From contig NC_091301.1 in the NCBI RefSeq assembly GCF_038502225.1, forward strand, positions 21,477,859-21,541,858: a stretch of DNA of 64,000 bases, given 5' to 3'. The position numbers and the translations under genes were made by a program. The notes below the pieces were generated by a model. The model was given only the letters and a program-made list of their open reading frames with translations, was not told where the DNA came from and did not search any database. Shown in pieces: positions 24,645 to 35,130 of this stretch. Each line of letters begins with the position of its first letter. Position 1 is the stretch's first letter. This DNA is from Cherax quadricarinatus. Lineage: Eukaryota > Arthropoda > Malacostraca > Decapoda > Parastacidae.

Positions 24645-24969
24645 CTGGCTGAAGGAGACTCGAACCTACGAACCTTGGAACAAGCTACGCAGTGCTATAC
24701 CATTCTCACCACACTGGACCAATACCTTGGCGTCCAGCTTGTATATTTCGCCTGCTCTCGCGAATTCGTTGCATTGTTAAAATCTCTAGTAAGGCTGATG
24801 CATGCAGGGGATGAGATGAAAAGCTGTAAGCCTTCTCCCTGAAAGCTGGCTGCCTTGGATCAACGTCTAGCGCAAGCTGGTTACCGAGGTATTGGTTCAG
24901 TGTGGTGAGAATGGTATAGCACTGCGTACCTTGTTCCAACGTTCGTAAGTTCGAGTCTCCTTCAGCCAG
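24645..24969. mobile_element. Palindromic tRNA-like element with 86-bp arms
   Basis: 24645-24730 and 24884-24969 are inverted 86-bp arms with 5 mismatches, separated by 153 bp. The right arm resembles a tRNA gene, with box A-like TGGTTCAGTGTGG at 24893-24905 and box B-like AGTTCGAGTCTCC near 24950, ending TTCAGCCA. The spacer holds TATATTTCGCCTGCTCTCGC, which on the minus strand matches the start of the LINE fragment at 23764. It lies directly after that LINE's 3' tail. No target-site duplication was found. Confidence 0.7.
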
Positions 24970-24975
24970 AGATCA

Positions 24976-25039
<64 letters not shown>
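24976..25039. repeat. (TA)n microsatellite
   Basis: About 64 bp of TA. Confidence 0.95.
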
Positions 25040-25041
<2 letters not shown>

Positions 25042-25190
25042 AAAATAACATATACTGCTTACACGAACTTTGTGTAAGATGCTCATCTGTTGTTATTTTT
25101 TTATGTAAAAAAAATTTTATCAACTAATTTAACCTAAATAATCATCGTGTCTATCACTATTAAACCTCTGGTAAGCATGAAAAACTAAAT
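25040..25190 (-). repeat. Inverted copy of the dispersed repeat at 18085-18215
   Basis: The minus strand reads AGTGATAGACACGATGATTA, AAATTAGTTGATAAAATTTT and GTTCGTGTAAGCAGTATATG. The same end faces (TA)n as in the other copy. Confidence 0.6.
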
Positions 25191-27400
25191 CTAAATACTT
25201 GACTCACATTTATACAAAAATAAAATTCAAACACCAGATCATTCTCTTTAAGCGAGACCCCCCTTTCCAAGAACTGCAGGGCGCCTCCTTCCATTTTCTT
25301 TAATTGACTCGGAGGGGGTAACTTGTATCTATGCTAATTTTTCAGCGTCATGGACTCTCCTCAGCAGGCCGAGTTGGCCCATTCTACTACAGCCAGAGGA
25401 ATTAAGTTTGGCTTTAATTAAAACTTTCCCGCAATTATATAGATTGGAGTGAACCTCCGCGGAGGTCATCCACGTCACCCGCTTGATTGTCGAGTCCTGT
25501 GTGGCCTTTGGAGGTTAAAATAAGATAAGCTTCGTTTAGGTTAAAAATGCTGGTGCTTTTTTGCCAGGCTGCCATTTTGAATTTTCATAATGTTTGCATT
25601 AAGAACACGATTATTTTAATTCTAAAGTGGTGTTAAATTATTAATGTTTCATATAATGTAATCTAGTATAATGCAACAGTGAAGAATAGTAAGATTTTAT
25701 TTTCTTGCTTCCCCAATGGAAATAAGTCACTCTGTCTGACTTCTTTGGGTTATCCCAGGTTCTCTACACATATGCTGCTATGTATGATAAGCTAAGTAAT
25801 TGTATTTGTGTACCTGAATAAGCTTACTTACTTACTTACCTTGCCTAGATACAAACTTTGTATCAGTGGAATCCTGGGCGAGATGAGGAGTATGGGCAAG
25901 TCTCCTAACTCCTGCTACCTCTGTTCACTTAGTAATTAATCAGGTTTGTATAACTTACATGGAAAACAGCTCTCGGTGTAGTGATCAGCAAGGAACTAAA
26001 ATATACTGAGCTGCATCCTTCTGTGAGTAGCAAAGCTAATACGATACTTGGCTGTACAATTAAACAAATAAGCAGGAAACATCGGAAACAATTTTGACAC
26101 AACGATTTCGTCAGACACCACCACTAGGTGTCGATAAAGTCGCAAAGGTTCATCAGAGAAGAGCAACACAACTAGTCTGATCACTACGACACTCTTAGAA
26201 GAGTTAAATTCCCTAATGAAAGAAGCCGCATAAATGGAGGAAAGTAATTTCTTATATTTTTAACATATAATGTAACTTCGATGCGAAATATTCTCTTTTG
26301 TGCTTAATATTCCCAAAGACTGTTGTTGTGAAGTGTTTGGATTTTTCCCTCGAGAGATGCTTGATCATTGACTTTGTGGAAGCCAGGATGTCAAATGACT
26401 AGACTAATGAAGGGTCTGAAGATGTCCACTTGGGCTAAGATCGTGGAGCTAGCATTTTAAGTGTTTAAGTTTGGCAATAGTTTCTTTTTGTTTCTGTGTT
26501 TATTCCCAGGAGAGTTTCTTGAAGGATAGATTCCATGTACAGGGGAAAGTTGCCACGTGAGGTAGTGTTCATTACACTTTAGTTATTCATTCTCTTGTGT
26601 GTTGCTTTCTTACCTTTAATATTGATAAGGGAAAATAATAAGATGGCATGTATGTGTGCCCAGGTAACCAAACATGGACCTCAGTGGAAATAACTCGTAC
26701 TGTTTGACTTTAGTGGGTTATTTTAGCTTAAATCTACATAATGTGTTGCGCATATTCACCCTAACACATGTGAGCCCTGAAGGTTATTGTGGAAAATTTA
26801 AACTTGTTTTCTTACTCAGAAAACAGACTAAGAGGTGACCTCGTTCAAACCTTCAAGATACTAAATTAATTTGAAATACTCAAGAAGCATGACGATTATT
26901 TTGAAGTGCAAGGAAATATAGTTACATAAAACGGTTTTAAGAAATTGCATGGCAAGCAGTTTAACGCGAATGTAAGTAGGGGGACATTTCTCAGGGTTGT
27001 GAACAACTGGAAAAGTATCCCTTCCCCCCCCCCCATCCAAAAAAAAAAAAAAGTTCTTAGTACCAAATCGTGTCATTCCTTCAAGAACTACATATATTTT
27101 ATTTGTTTTGAAACTATGGAATTCTACTAGTCACAGTCCATTCCACCAGCACCTTAGTAAAAAAAAAATTCAAAGCAACACAGAATGACTTGATGGTCAC
27201 AAGTCACAGAATTTAGAAGTAGAATTAAAGGTATGTTTATACCACTTTGGCTGACACTGAAGCAGCTGCAGTTGTACTTTTGCCATTTTTTTCCTATATG
27301 TTATTCATGCCCTTTTCTCGAATAGAGTATTGTGTTTTTTACCCTCTGCAGATAGCTTCAGTGTAGACTGCCAAGTTTTCTGTTATTTGCCTATAACATT
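25191..27400. other. Unassigned, low-repeat sequence
   Basis: No element end, domain or RNA gene recognised. It contains a short (CTTA)n run near 25822-25841, a poly(C)/poly(A) stretch at 27026-27051 and scattered small frames without family resemblance. The frame at 25996-26184 (minus) is an example. Confidence 0.45.
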
Positions 27401-27442
27401 TACACACACACACACACACACACACTTTCTCTCTCTCTCTCT
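27401..27442. repeat. (CA)n and (CT)n short microsatellites
   Basis: About 24 bp of CA, then TTT and about 15 bp of CT. Confidence 0.85.
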
Positions 27443-27459
27443 ATTCCTTTCTGGAATAG

Positions 27460-27660
27460 TATCCTCCCCTGGAAAATATAGCAGTGATTGTACAAATCAG
27501 AGTCCAGCTCGACTCAGTGGTCACCAACACCATCCTGCCAGAAATTCCTCAATGCTACAGAATGTCCGGTTGGCGACGATCATCCAGGGGCGCAGTATTT
27601 AGCAATAGTGGAAGTAGTGGTAGTGGCATGCCCTTCAGTCCGTTTTGTAATTTTTTTTAG
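27460..27660 (+). CDS. Possible exon or chance reading frame, unrecognised
   Basis: Directly after a pyrimidine-rich tract ending TTTCTGGAATAG (acceptor-like AG at 27458-27459), a frame of 66 codons runs to a TAG at 27658-27660. It includes NIAVIVQIRVQLDSVVTN and CYRMSGWRRSSRG. It does not look low-complexity in its first 45 codons, but a 66-codon open stretch is not rare and another frame here is also open. There is no Met near its start, so it would have to be spliced. I do not recognise the protein. Confidence 0.18.
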   Translation, partial: YPPLENIAVIVQIRVQLDSVVTNTILPEIPQCYRMSGWRRSSRGAVFSNSGSSGSGMPFSPFCNFF

Positions 27661-28174
27661 ACTCTAAAATCGAAAGCAAGAATGGGGAGCACGATAGAGC
27701 AACGAAAAAAGGCTGTCTGTACACAGCAAGAGAGGGTTAAGAAAGGTTAAATGGCCTGACCACTTTGGGTGGGTTTTAAGGAAGTGCTTTGTGTCACATA
27801 GTGATAAGTGTCCATCCGTGTTTATCTTTCCAGTAAAGTATCCACGACCATTTTTCCATTTTTTTCACTTTAATGCCGGCAGTGGGCAGAGGGAGTGGAG
27901 GGTGCGGACAGTGAGTTACTTGACTATCCTTGCTTCAACCATCTGATAATAGTAGAACGTCCTACGTCGAAATAGTAAGATAGTTCTCTGCAGATGGTTT
28001 TGGTGCGAGCTGAAAAGTTTTCTGCTGTCTGTTTTTCCTATGTGCGCTTTCTCCTCCATCTCTAACCCCTTCTCCTACTCCTCTTCTTCATCCTCTCTCA
28101 TTCTCCTCTTCATTCCTCCCTCTCCGTCTTTCCCTCAGCTTTTCTCTCCACTTCTGACACAGTTTTCTACACAG

Positions 28175-28272
28175 GTCAAGAGCAGCGAGGCGGCGCCTCA
28201 GCGCCTTCATAAACTGCAGGTAGTACAGACCTGTGCACTACTCAGCCGGGTAAAAGCTGTTTTACTCTTCAG
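28175..28272 (+). CDS. Possible small internal exon, unrecognised
   Basis: A pyrimidine tract of about 100 bp ends TTTTCTACACAG at 28174, and TTCAG with GTAGGT follows at 28273. The 98 bp between are open in one frame (VKSSEAAPQRLHKLQVVQTC...). Both splice signals are good by eye. An earlier donor-like GTAGTA at 28221 is an alternative end. No homologue is recognised, and no neighbouring exon was found. Confidence 0.18.
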
Positions 28273-28583
28273 GTAGGTGAAGGTGCGCCCTCTTGCCTCT
28301 CTCACTGCTCCTCGCTAGTCTCCTGGGCATTAGATATTTACCAGCTATATTGATAACTCTTAATTTGTGCCTCCTTCTATATGGTATACAGGGATGGTCT
28401 TTTAGGTGGTGATTTTTAGTTCCCTCCCTTCCCGTTCACAAGCCTGGCTGATACTTTCCCATAGATGGGTAATTTTTTCTCGTGCTTGAGGATTTCCCTT
28501 TGCCTGTTTTTTTTTTTTTTTTCTCTTACGCTGGAGTCTTCTCCCCCCCCCTCCCCGCCATCCCCACCCGTAGGTCTTTTTCC

Positions 28584-28774
28584 AATCCTGGTCTACATTA
28601 TTATTATAATCAAGGGGGAAGCGCTAAACCCGGAGGATTATACAGCGCCTGGGGGGGGGATGTGGAAGGCATTCAGGCTTAATTCGGGGAACTGGAGCAC
28701 AGATCCAATTCCCTAAATCAAGAGCCCCTCACCAACATCAAGGAACCTTCCTTGAGGGGAATCCTGGTCTACAG
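28584..28774 (-). mobile_element. SINE with perfect 14-bp target-site duplication
   Basis: AATCCTGGTCTACA occurs at 28584-28597 and 28761-28774 and bounds a 163-bp element. On the minus strand it starts CCCCTCAAGGAAGGTTCCTT and contains GGCTCTTGATTTAGGGAATT. It ends with CTCCGGGTTTAGCGCTTC and the tail TTGATTATAATAATAA. Related copies lie at about 50150-50325, 53000-53335, 54060-54215 and 56110-56245, with short 3' fragments at 36193 and 54943. No clear tRNA boxes are seen, so its promoter type is open. Confidence 0.8.
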
Positions 28775-28904
28775 CCTGAGAAATTTTTACTACTGTGTGT
28801 TCTTTTTCCCCGTCTGGTTCTTTTTTATAATGTTGACAGGTCTTCTGTGCAATGTCGCGGCTGCACACCGATGAATCGACACCAAACTGAAAACACAAAT
28901 TTTC

Positions 28905-28995
28905 TAGGTCCTTGTAGATGATGTGGAGAAGTAGTTTGAGGTAATCAGTCCCTCAGCCTCGTCGTCCACCGAGGCTAAAGGACTGATTACTTCAT
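28905..28995. repeat. Degenerate part of a CGAAACGT-family body
   Basis: GAGGTAATCAGTCCCTCAGC and the inverted GGACTGATTACTTCATACTG share the phrase found downstream of the hairpin core at 34990-35040 and 51590-51630. The core itself is absent here. Confidence 0.4.
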
Positions 28996-29231
28996 ACTGC
29001 TCCCACGTCGTTTACTGTTTCTAGGACTGTAACTTATTTCTGTTTTCGACTGGTGAAGCCTGCAGCGCATGCGATACATTATGTAAACAATAATACCTAG
29101 TGTGGTACCTGTCTTTCTCAGCAGCTTGTCGGTATTGTATAACATTTATAAGAAGTTACTCTGGTACTTATTTTTGTTTGGTTAACAGAAGCAACAGGTA
29201 TCGGGAGAATTGCCCATACATCTTGTACTCG

Positions 29232-29590
29232 TTGTTAGGTAAGACGCATATGCAACAGTTAGGTATCTTTATTTCGAAACGTTTCGCCTACACAGTAGGC
29301 TTCTTCAGTCGAGTACAGAAAAGTTGTTAGAAGCAGAAGAGACTTGACGATGTAATCAGTCCATCACCCTTAAAGTTTTGAGGTGGTCAGTCCCCTCAGT
29401 CTGGAGAAGAGTATTGTTCCATAGTCTGAAACAATATGGGGTTGAAGTGACAGGATGGAGCCTTATATAGCGACAGGAGGTGAGACGTAGGTCACTAGTA
29501 GAACGCAGATGTTGGGAGGTCAGGTCCCTCACATCTTGTACTCCTTTGAGATCGAACCTAGGTTGTGAGCCGAGCGTTGTATCAGTAAGC
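29232..29590 (-). repeat. CGAAACGT hairpin element with CTGAAGA and 6-bp stem
   Basis: On the minus strand CTGAAGA (29308-29302) is followed by one A, then GCCTAC-TGT-GTAGGC (29300-29286), a perfect 6-bp stem with a 3-nt loop, then GAAAC. TATCTTTATTTC lies on the 3' side of the core. The body to about 29590 has TGATGTAATCAGTCC-like phrases shared with the other copies. No coding content. Confidence 0.65.
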
Positions 29591-31686
29591 TACTGGTTCT
29601 GAAATTATCTTCGTAAACTCTTTCAGATTTGATACAATTACGACTTGGGGACATTTAATGTAGTAAATTTATTAATAATTATAAATGCTATGTGATCGTG
29701 TTCGAGGTGAATGTTAAGTCTTGGTTTGCATCTTCACTCCTGCAAAATAATGTTTAATATAAAAACCGTAAAACATATTTTAATGTACTCTGTTAAAATC
29801 TGACAACTTTTATCACGTTTTTAATTCACAAAAGTATATATCATTCCACAAGACAACATATTTTATCATACTCTTATTGACTGAAGTGTTTTTAGATAGT
29901 ATTTGTTGTAGCCAAAAAAAATAAAAAAAAATCTTTATGGGTGGTGCCTTTAGGCTGGTAAAAAAATTCTTGGCCCAAGAAATTTGGGCTAGCCTTCCTT
30001 TCATTGGATACAACCAGATTACCTCCCATGCCCCAGGTGCTCTGTGCTACAGGTTTACAAGTCTTCATGAATATAATAATAACTAGAAGTATTTCGCTCG
30101 TTTCGCGATCCGAGAAAGGTGTCCCTCGTATCCCATAACCCCAGCCCCTTCTACCTCATCCCACGCAAAAGGAATACTTCAGGATGAGGCATAAGTTCCT
30201 AAAGCAGCCAATTAAAAAGATGACTGGGAGGTACAGTTCAACACTTACAAGAGGTCCAGTAACTGGAAATCAACACCTTGAAGTTTTTGATGTAGACACT
30301 CAAAAAAAATTATTCCAATGTAGGGCTTTTGATGCAAGGCATTTGAGCTACTTTCCCTTTCCCTCTCCCAAAGTGTTGCATAATTTCTAAGGGCTTAATG
30401 CTTCTTAATGAAAACAACAATGATTCCCAGGAGCTAGAGCTAAACCCAGTGAAAGACTGTAACAATGTCATAAGATGACTGAGTGGTATTAGCTAAACTG
30501 TCGGGAGGTTTCCATAGTGTTGCTGCGACTTAGAGACGTCAGTGTCCGGAGTACTACTCACACTGTCTTTCATGTCAGGTTTCTGTCCCTTGATAACACA
30601 CAAAACAATTACCTGTTGTTATGAAACTTCCACAAATTCTATTCTATTGCCATGACACATACTAGATCACAGCATCATTAAAAAATAATAATGAAATTTA
30701 TGGATTTTCACTGTTATAAAGGATAGGTAAAATTAATATCTCTTGAATAAGTAAGGGGAATTACAAAAAAATTGTATTGAGTAGGTTTATATGATTTTCT
30801 ACATTTAGCTATTTTTTTTTATCTTGATAGCCCCATTTCTTAGTGCTCCAGAAAGGAAAGTATGAAACTCCAAAAAATCATATATATAGAATTTGCAAAT
30901 CAAAACCTTCCTCATATAAATATAGAATCTGCAAATCAAAAATTCTACTAAGACACACCAGCATTAGAAGTTTGAAACCGAGATAATGAGACATTCTCAA
31001 CTCACAGCCCCTAAACATACAGCCTATTTTCCTATTAAAGTTAGAAAATTAAAATCTACTGTGTGAGTCACTTCATCGTTGAAAATTTGAAGCCAATAAG
31101 TAGAGACATTCTATAGTTACTGCATGGATATCAGTACCATTATTATTATTTATCATCATTATAATTCTTTTAATAAATTTTGCAAATTTTGATTTGCGCT
31201 ACCCGATACCAATGTCAGTTTTCCTTCAAACGCACCGGAGAAAAATTATTAAAGTTGATATGAAGAGCTTAAAAATTCCAGATATTTTTCATTAAGTTAG
31301 TAAACTAAAAAAAAAAATCACTCGTGTAGATTTAACTTTTTTATTAATTATCTTTTCGATCAGATGCAACAAAATTTTAAAGATCCGGGACGTACATAAG
31401 AGGCAGTCATGAATCTTTTACTAATAATACCACAACATTTGAAAAAAAAATGGGTACCTTGGCACATGCACTCTCCAGTAATTCTGTTGAAAGTTTCAAG
31501 TCTATCCGAAGAAGTTTTCTCGAGTTTTCGCCAGGTAAATAACATTATTAATGGCTTCATAAAATGGACAAAAGGGCATCTGAACCTTTCAATTGTTTTC
31601 AGATGAGGCATTCTCAGCTTTTAAACTAAAATATTGCAGGAATACATAAAAAAAGCCACTGAAAAGAACTCCGTTAGAGGGGTACA
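29591..31686. other. Unassigned AT-rich sequence
   Basis: No recognisable gene. Small frames such as 30184-30390 (68 codons) and 31360-31611 (minus) have no family resemblance. Two short segments, 30885-30910 and 30913-30935, repeat ATAGAATTTGCAAATCAAAA-like sequence. Confidence 0.45.
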
Positions 31687-31700
31687 TAATAATAATGATA

Positions 31701-31766
<66 letters not shown>
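31687..31766. repeat. (AAT)n microsatellite
   Basis: About 80 bp of AAT, imperfect at the left end. Confidence 0.95.
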
Positions 31767-31767
<1 letters not shown>

Positions 31768-32328
31768 AGTTAAAAGCTACTCTGTCAAACATTATGTTAC
31801 TTCTTAATCTGCTCCATCAGTATCTGCTGCATCTCTGATAGCCGCTGCACGATATTTAATTGAATAAATTACTTTATACACTAATTTGCATATAAGAAAT
31901 GGCAATTGTTGAAGACCTAATTAGGCTTGGAAGAAAATTATGCAGTTAGGAAAAGTGATAGTAAGGTTGGTTAAAAATGCATGACATTGATTAAGATCAA
32001 TATTTTATACCGGTTCGCAAGTGGATTTTTCTGGTGATATGTTTATTGTGTTTAGCAGAGGATATGAATGACTTGGCGTTGATACAGCTAATTCTCAGTG
32101 TTGTCATGTATATTTAAAGTTGGTATTTGTATTACTTTGAGCACATTTAGAAGGATGCTGTATTGGTTTTGACTCGACAGCACTCTTAAAATACAGGAGG
32201 CTTTGTATACTGTTCAAAACAAAAATACATTCAAAGTAGTTTCTTTTATTTGCGTTTATATACAATGCACTGCATTAATTTGGGATGTATAATTCTTCTT
32301 CACCTGGTTGATATATCTGTCAATTTAC
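31767..32328. other. Unassigned AT-rich sequence
   Basis: Nothing recognisable was found between the (AAT)n array and the (AC)n/(AT)n array. Confidence 0.5.
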
Positions 32329-32340
32329 ACACACACACAC

Positions 32341-32428
<88 letters not shown>
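32329..32428. repeat. (AC)n(AT)n compound microsatellite
   Basis: About 15 bp of AC followed by about 84 bp of AT. It marks the 5' break of the LINE fragment that follows. Confidence 0.95.
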
Positions 32429-32433
<5 letters not shown>

Positions 32434-33679
32434 TATACCTGTTTTTCTGTCCTCAAGCGTTGCATCCAGAGGGCTTGTAGCAGCGATTTTCCCTGAACAT
32501 CTTAGGGACAAGACTGGAGTCCAGGATAAAAAGTTCATTGACGGAGCCATGATCTGGGATAATCTAACGGGCTCTGAAACCAGACTTGCTCCCCCCAACA
32601 ACTACAAACAGTCACACTGGGATGGCCCGATAGTGGAGAAAATAGCTTCAACAATGCTTCAGAGTGTGTCAGGGAAGGATAGAGTCTGCCTCCTGGCAGT
32701 GAGAGCTCCTCATGTAGGGAACTTTCTGTTGGCTGTTCCCAACTCCAGCCTTGACACACGGCTCGACCCACAGACCATCCGCATTGGTGTTGCCTTTCAA
32801 CTTGCCGCCCCTATTCTCGCCGAACATAGGTGTATTTGTGGCAGTGAAGCATCATACCGATTCGGGTACCATGGTCTTGTGTGCCGTAAATCAGAGGGAA
32901 AGATTGCAAGACATGAGGAGGTTAATAACATTATCAAGAGGAGCCTCAGCAGTAAGGGAGATGCCGGATGCCCAGCAGTAAGGGAGCCACCCCAACTATA
33001 CAGATCTGATGGCAGCCAGAAGCGTCCAGATGGCATCACACTTCAAGCCTGGACAGACGGTAAGCAGGTGGTGTGGGACTACACATGTGCATCTACCTTG
33101 GCTGATACCTATCTCCAATACACCAGGGAGGAAGGAGGGGCAGCCGCCGGCTTCAGGGAGTCCGAAAAGTCTAGAAAATATGGAGAACTTGCCCATCATT
33201 ATATGTTTGTTCCCATAAGCTCGGAGACCCTTGGCTCATGGGGAAAGAGTGCATCTAAGTACCTTAGGGAGCTAGGCAAAAGACTCATCAGGGTAACTAG
33301 GGATCCCATGGCAGCTAGTTTTTTGTTCCAGCCGCACAGTGCGGCTGTTCAGAGTGGTAATTCCTGCTATATTTTGGGCAGGCGCCCCAGCTCTGAAGAG
33401 CTGGATGAAATTTTCGCATTATAATCAGTAACAAACACTTAACAATATGTACTAGACATGTATCTCTCACACCTCATGTACTGCAAATGCCATCTTTATA
33501 TCAACAATGTATCTCTTAAACGTTTTGTACCATATTAAGTAATAAAATATATCTATTGGTAAAAAAGAATGAAAGATGGGTTGGTAGGGGAGGTAGAATA
33601 TTCAAAAGGATTCAGGAAGAAATCCAAATATTCTTCCTTGAAGCCTTTTTATCCACTTCTCCGAGGCTATGGGTCCTAA

Positions 33680-33682
<3 letters not shown>
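32429..33682 (+). mobile_element. Third LINE family, 3' third, bounded by (TA)n at both ends
   Basis: A coding part (to 33424) and a 3' UTR with CAACAATGTATCTCTTAAAC, AATAAAATAT and CTTCTCCGAGGCTATGGG. The UTR recurs at 19711-19929. The 5' break is at the (AT)n array ending 32428 and the 3' end runs into (TA)n at 33683. Confidence 0.75.
32440..33424 (+). CDS. LINE ORF2 C-terminus with zinc-finger-like and PD-(D/E)XK-like motifs
   Basis: The frame is open from about 32440 (SVASRGLVAAIFPEHLRD) through the first ATG at 32549 to a stop at 33422-33424. Numbering from that ATG, CICGS...GYHGLVC (about residues 115-132) is a CXCX9HX3C-type motif, followed by RHEEVNNIIKRSL. Further on come RPDGITLQAW and KQVVWDYTC. 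A zinc-finger-like element, then RH(x)N-like text, then a PD-x-D/T pair is how the C-terminal restriction-like endonuclease of R2/NeSL-type LINEs is laid out. By this reading it would nick target DNA. The RT domain is not present, so the assignment is tentative. No stop codons occur in about 328 codons, so the copy is young. Confidence 0.6.

Positions 33683-33775
<93 letters not shown>
33683..33775. repeat. (TA)n microsatellite
   Basis: About 93 bp of TA. Confidence 0.96.
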
Positions 33776-33778
<3 letters not shown>

Positions 33779-34385
33779 CAAACGACGAAACAAGTGGTAT
33801 TGAAATATTTACCAAACTGCGGCCAGCCGAGATTAGATCCTGCGACACATCCTCCCGCCTCAGGAGACAGAATAACGTTCAATTTACCTTACCCACATGA
33901 CCACCGATCCTTCAAAGATCACGCACCCAGAAGCGCTAGGTGTTGCCTGGTGATCCGAGGACACTCGTGATAGTGGCAAATTCAAGGCTCATTTCAACCA
34001 CTTCCACCTATGATGGAGCATTAAAGCCTCGTCAGCACTTATCAATGGTAGAAGAAAAACATACATATAGACAAACATGGGAAGTCTTGAGAAGGTATAG
34101 AGAAGGAGATTATCAGTTTATAAAGGAGCGTGGGCAGGGAGAGGTGAGTGTTAGTTCTTGTTGTAGATGAGGGAGAGAGTTTGAGTGTATGACATCTCCT
34201 TGAAGAGCAGAAGACATCTTAAGTACAGTAATTGGAGGATTCCGGCTTAAGTTGGATGCTAATATGTACTTGTTCAATATGACTTTGGTAATGATATTGG
34301 GTTTGAATTGTCGTTTTGAAACATTAAAGTTGGGTGTTTGATGTATTAGTGTTGTTTCTAGTGTCTTCCCTTTGAACGGTTCTTC
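33776..34385. other. Unassigned sequence with a tRNA-like remnant
   Basis: 33820-33850 (GCCAGCCGAGATTAGATCCT) has a weak box B-like look, without other support. The remainder shows no gene or element end. Confidence 0.35.
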
Positions 34386-34388
34386 CAT

Positions 34389-34760
34389 TTTTTTTTTTTT
34401 TACACAAAATTTGACAAGGTTAAGGATCCCTATCTTTATTGACAAGCTATTTACAGGTTAAGGATTCCTAACTTTATTGGCAAGCTAAGAGCTGTTACCT
34501 ACATCAGCTCATTTGAAAGCATTTTTATTGCTATGAGACATACAAGTAGGGAACAGGATGAAGTTGGAGCCATCTTTGGGCCAGCATTTTCATTTGATCA
34601 ACTGACTTTATCTCGTTGACATCATTATGCTGTACGAATGTGTTCCATACTCGAGTCATCCTGGGTATATATGATCTCAGATGGAGTGATGTTCTGGAGA
34701 AGGGTACAGCCAGAGTGAAGTTGCTGCTTTCTGCCCGTCTTGTGGCATAAAAGTATTACC
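34389..34760 (-). mobile_element. Poly(A)-tailed LINE, C-terminal end and 3' UTR
   Basis: The 13 T residues at 34389-34401 are the poly(A) tail of a minus-strand insert. Its 3' UTR repeats a short segment twice (TAGCTTGTCAATAAAGATAG and TAGCTTGCCAATAAAGTTAG). A minus-strand frame from about 34751 to the TAG at 34532-34530 has about 73 codons. It includes FYATRRAESSNFTLAVPF, LRSYIPRMTRVWNTFVQ and AQRWLQLHPVPYLYVS. The pattern of a Ser/Arg stretch followed by IPRxxRxWN is found at LINE RT C-termini. The same 3' UTR occurs at 8521-8619. Confidence 0.6.
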
Positions 34761-34894
34761 TTAGCTCCTTCCCGGTTTATTGTGTGGCTGTAAGATTTCA
34801 CAGACTGGAAGATGACAAAACCTTCTTGAGCATATCCAGGTGATCATCTATGTACGTTTATTCTAGCTTTGAGACCACGACCAGTTTCACAACT

Positions 34895-35130
34895 AATAAC
34901 TGATGGGTATCTTTATTGTGGAAACGTTTCGCCAACCAGCGGCTTCTTCAGTCTAACACAGAGAAGAATAACGGAAGAAGAGAAGGAGTTTGAGGCAATC
35001 AGTTCCTCAGCCTGGAGTCCATATGATCAGTCCATCAGTATTGATGAACTGATCACATCGAGCACAATAAAGATTCCCAAGTGTTGCACTTGTGTCTCAT
35101 TCACCAATATGTCGGTTTCCTGAACCATTT
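34895..35130 (-). repeat. CGAAACGT hairpin element
   Basis: On the minus strand CTGAAGA (34951-34945), one A, GCC-GCTGGTT-GGC, then GAAACGTTTCCACAATAAAG. The body holds AGGCAATCAGTTCCTCAGCC, and the far end repeats AATAAAGATTCCCAAGTGTT in inverted orientation, so the two ends are partial inverted repeats. Confidence 0.6.

Noticed and set aside
24884..24969. A tRNA gene ending TTCAGCCA
   Set aside because: The boxes are good, but the sequence is an arm of an inverted repeat and I could not pair a 5' acceptor strand with the 3' end.
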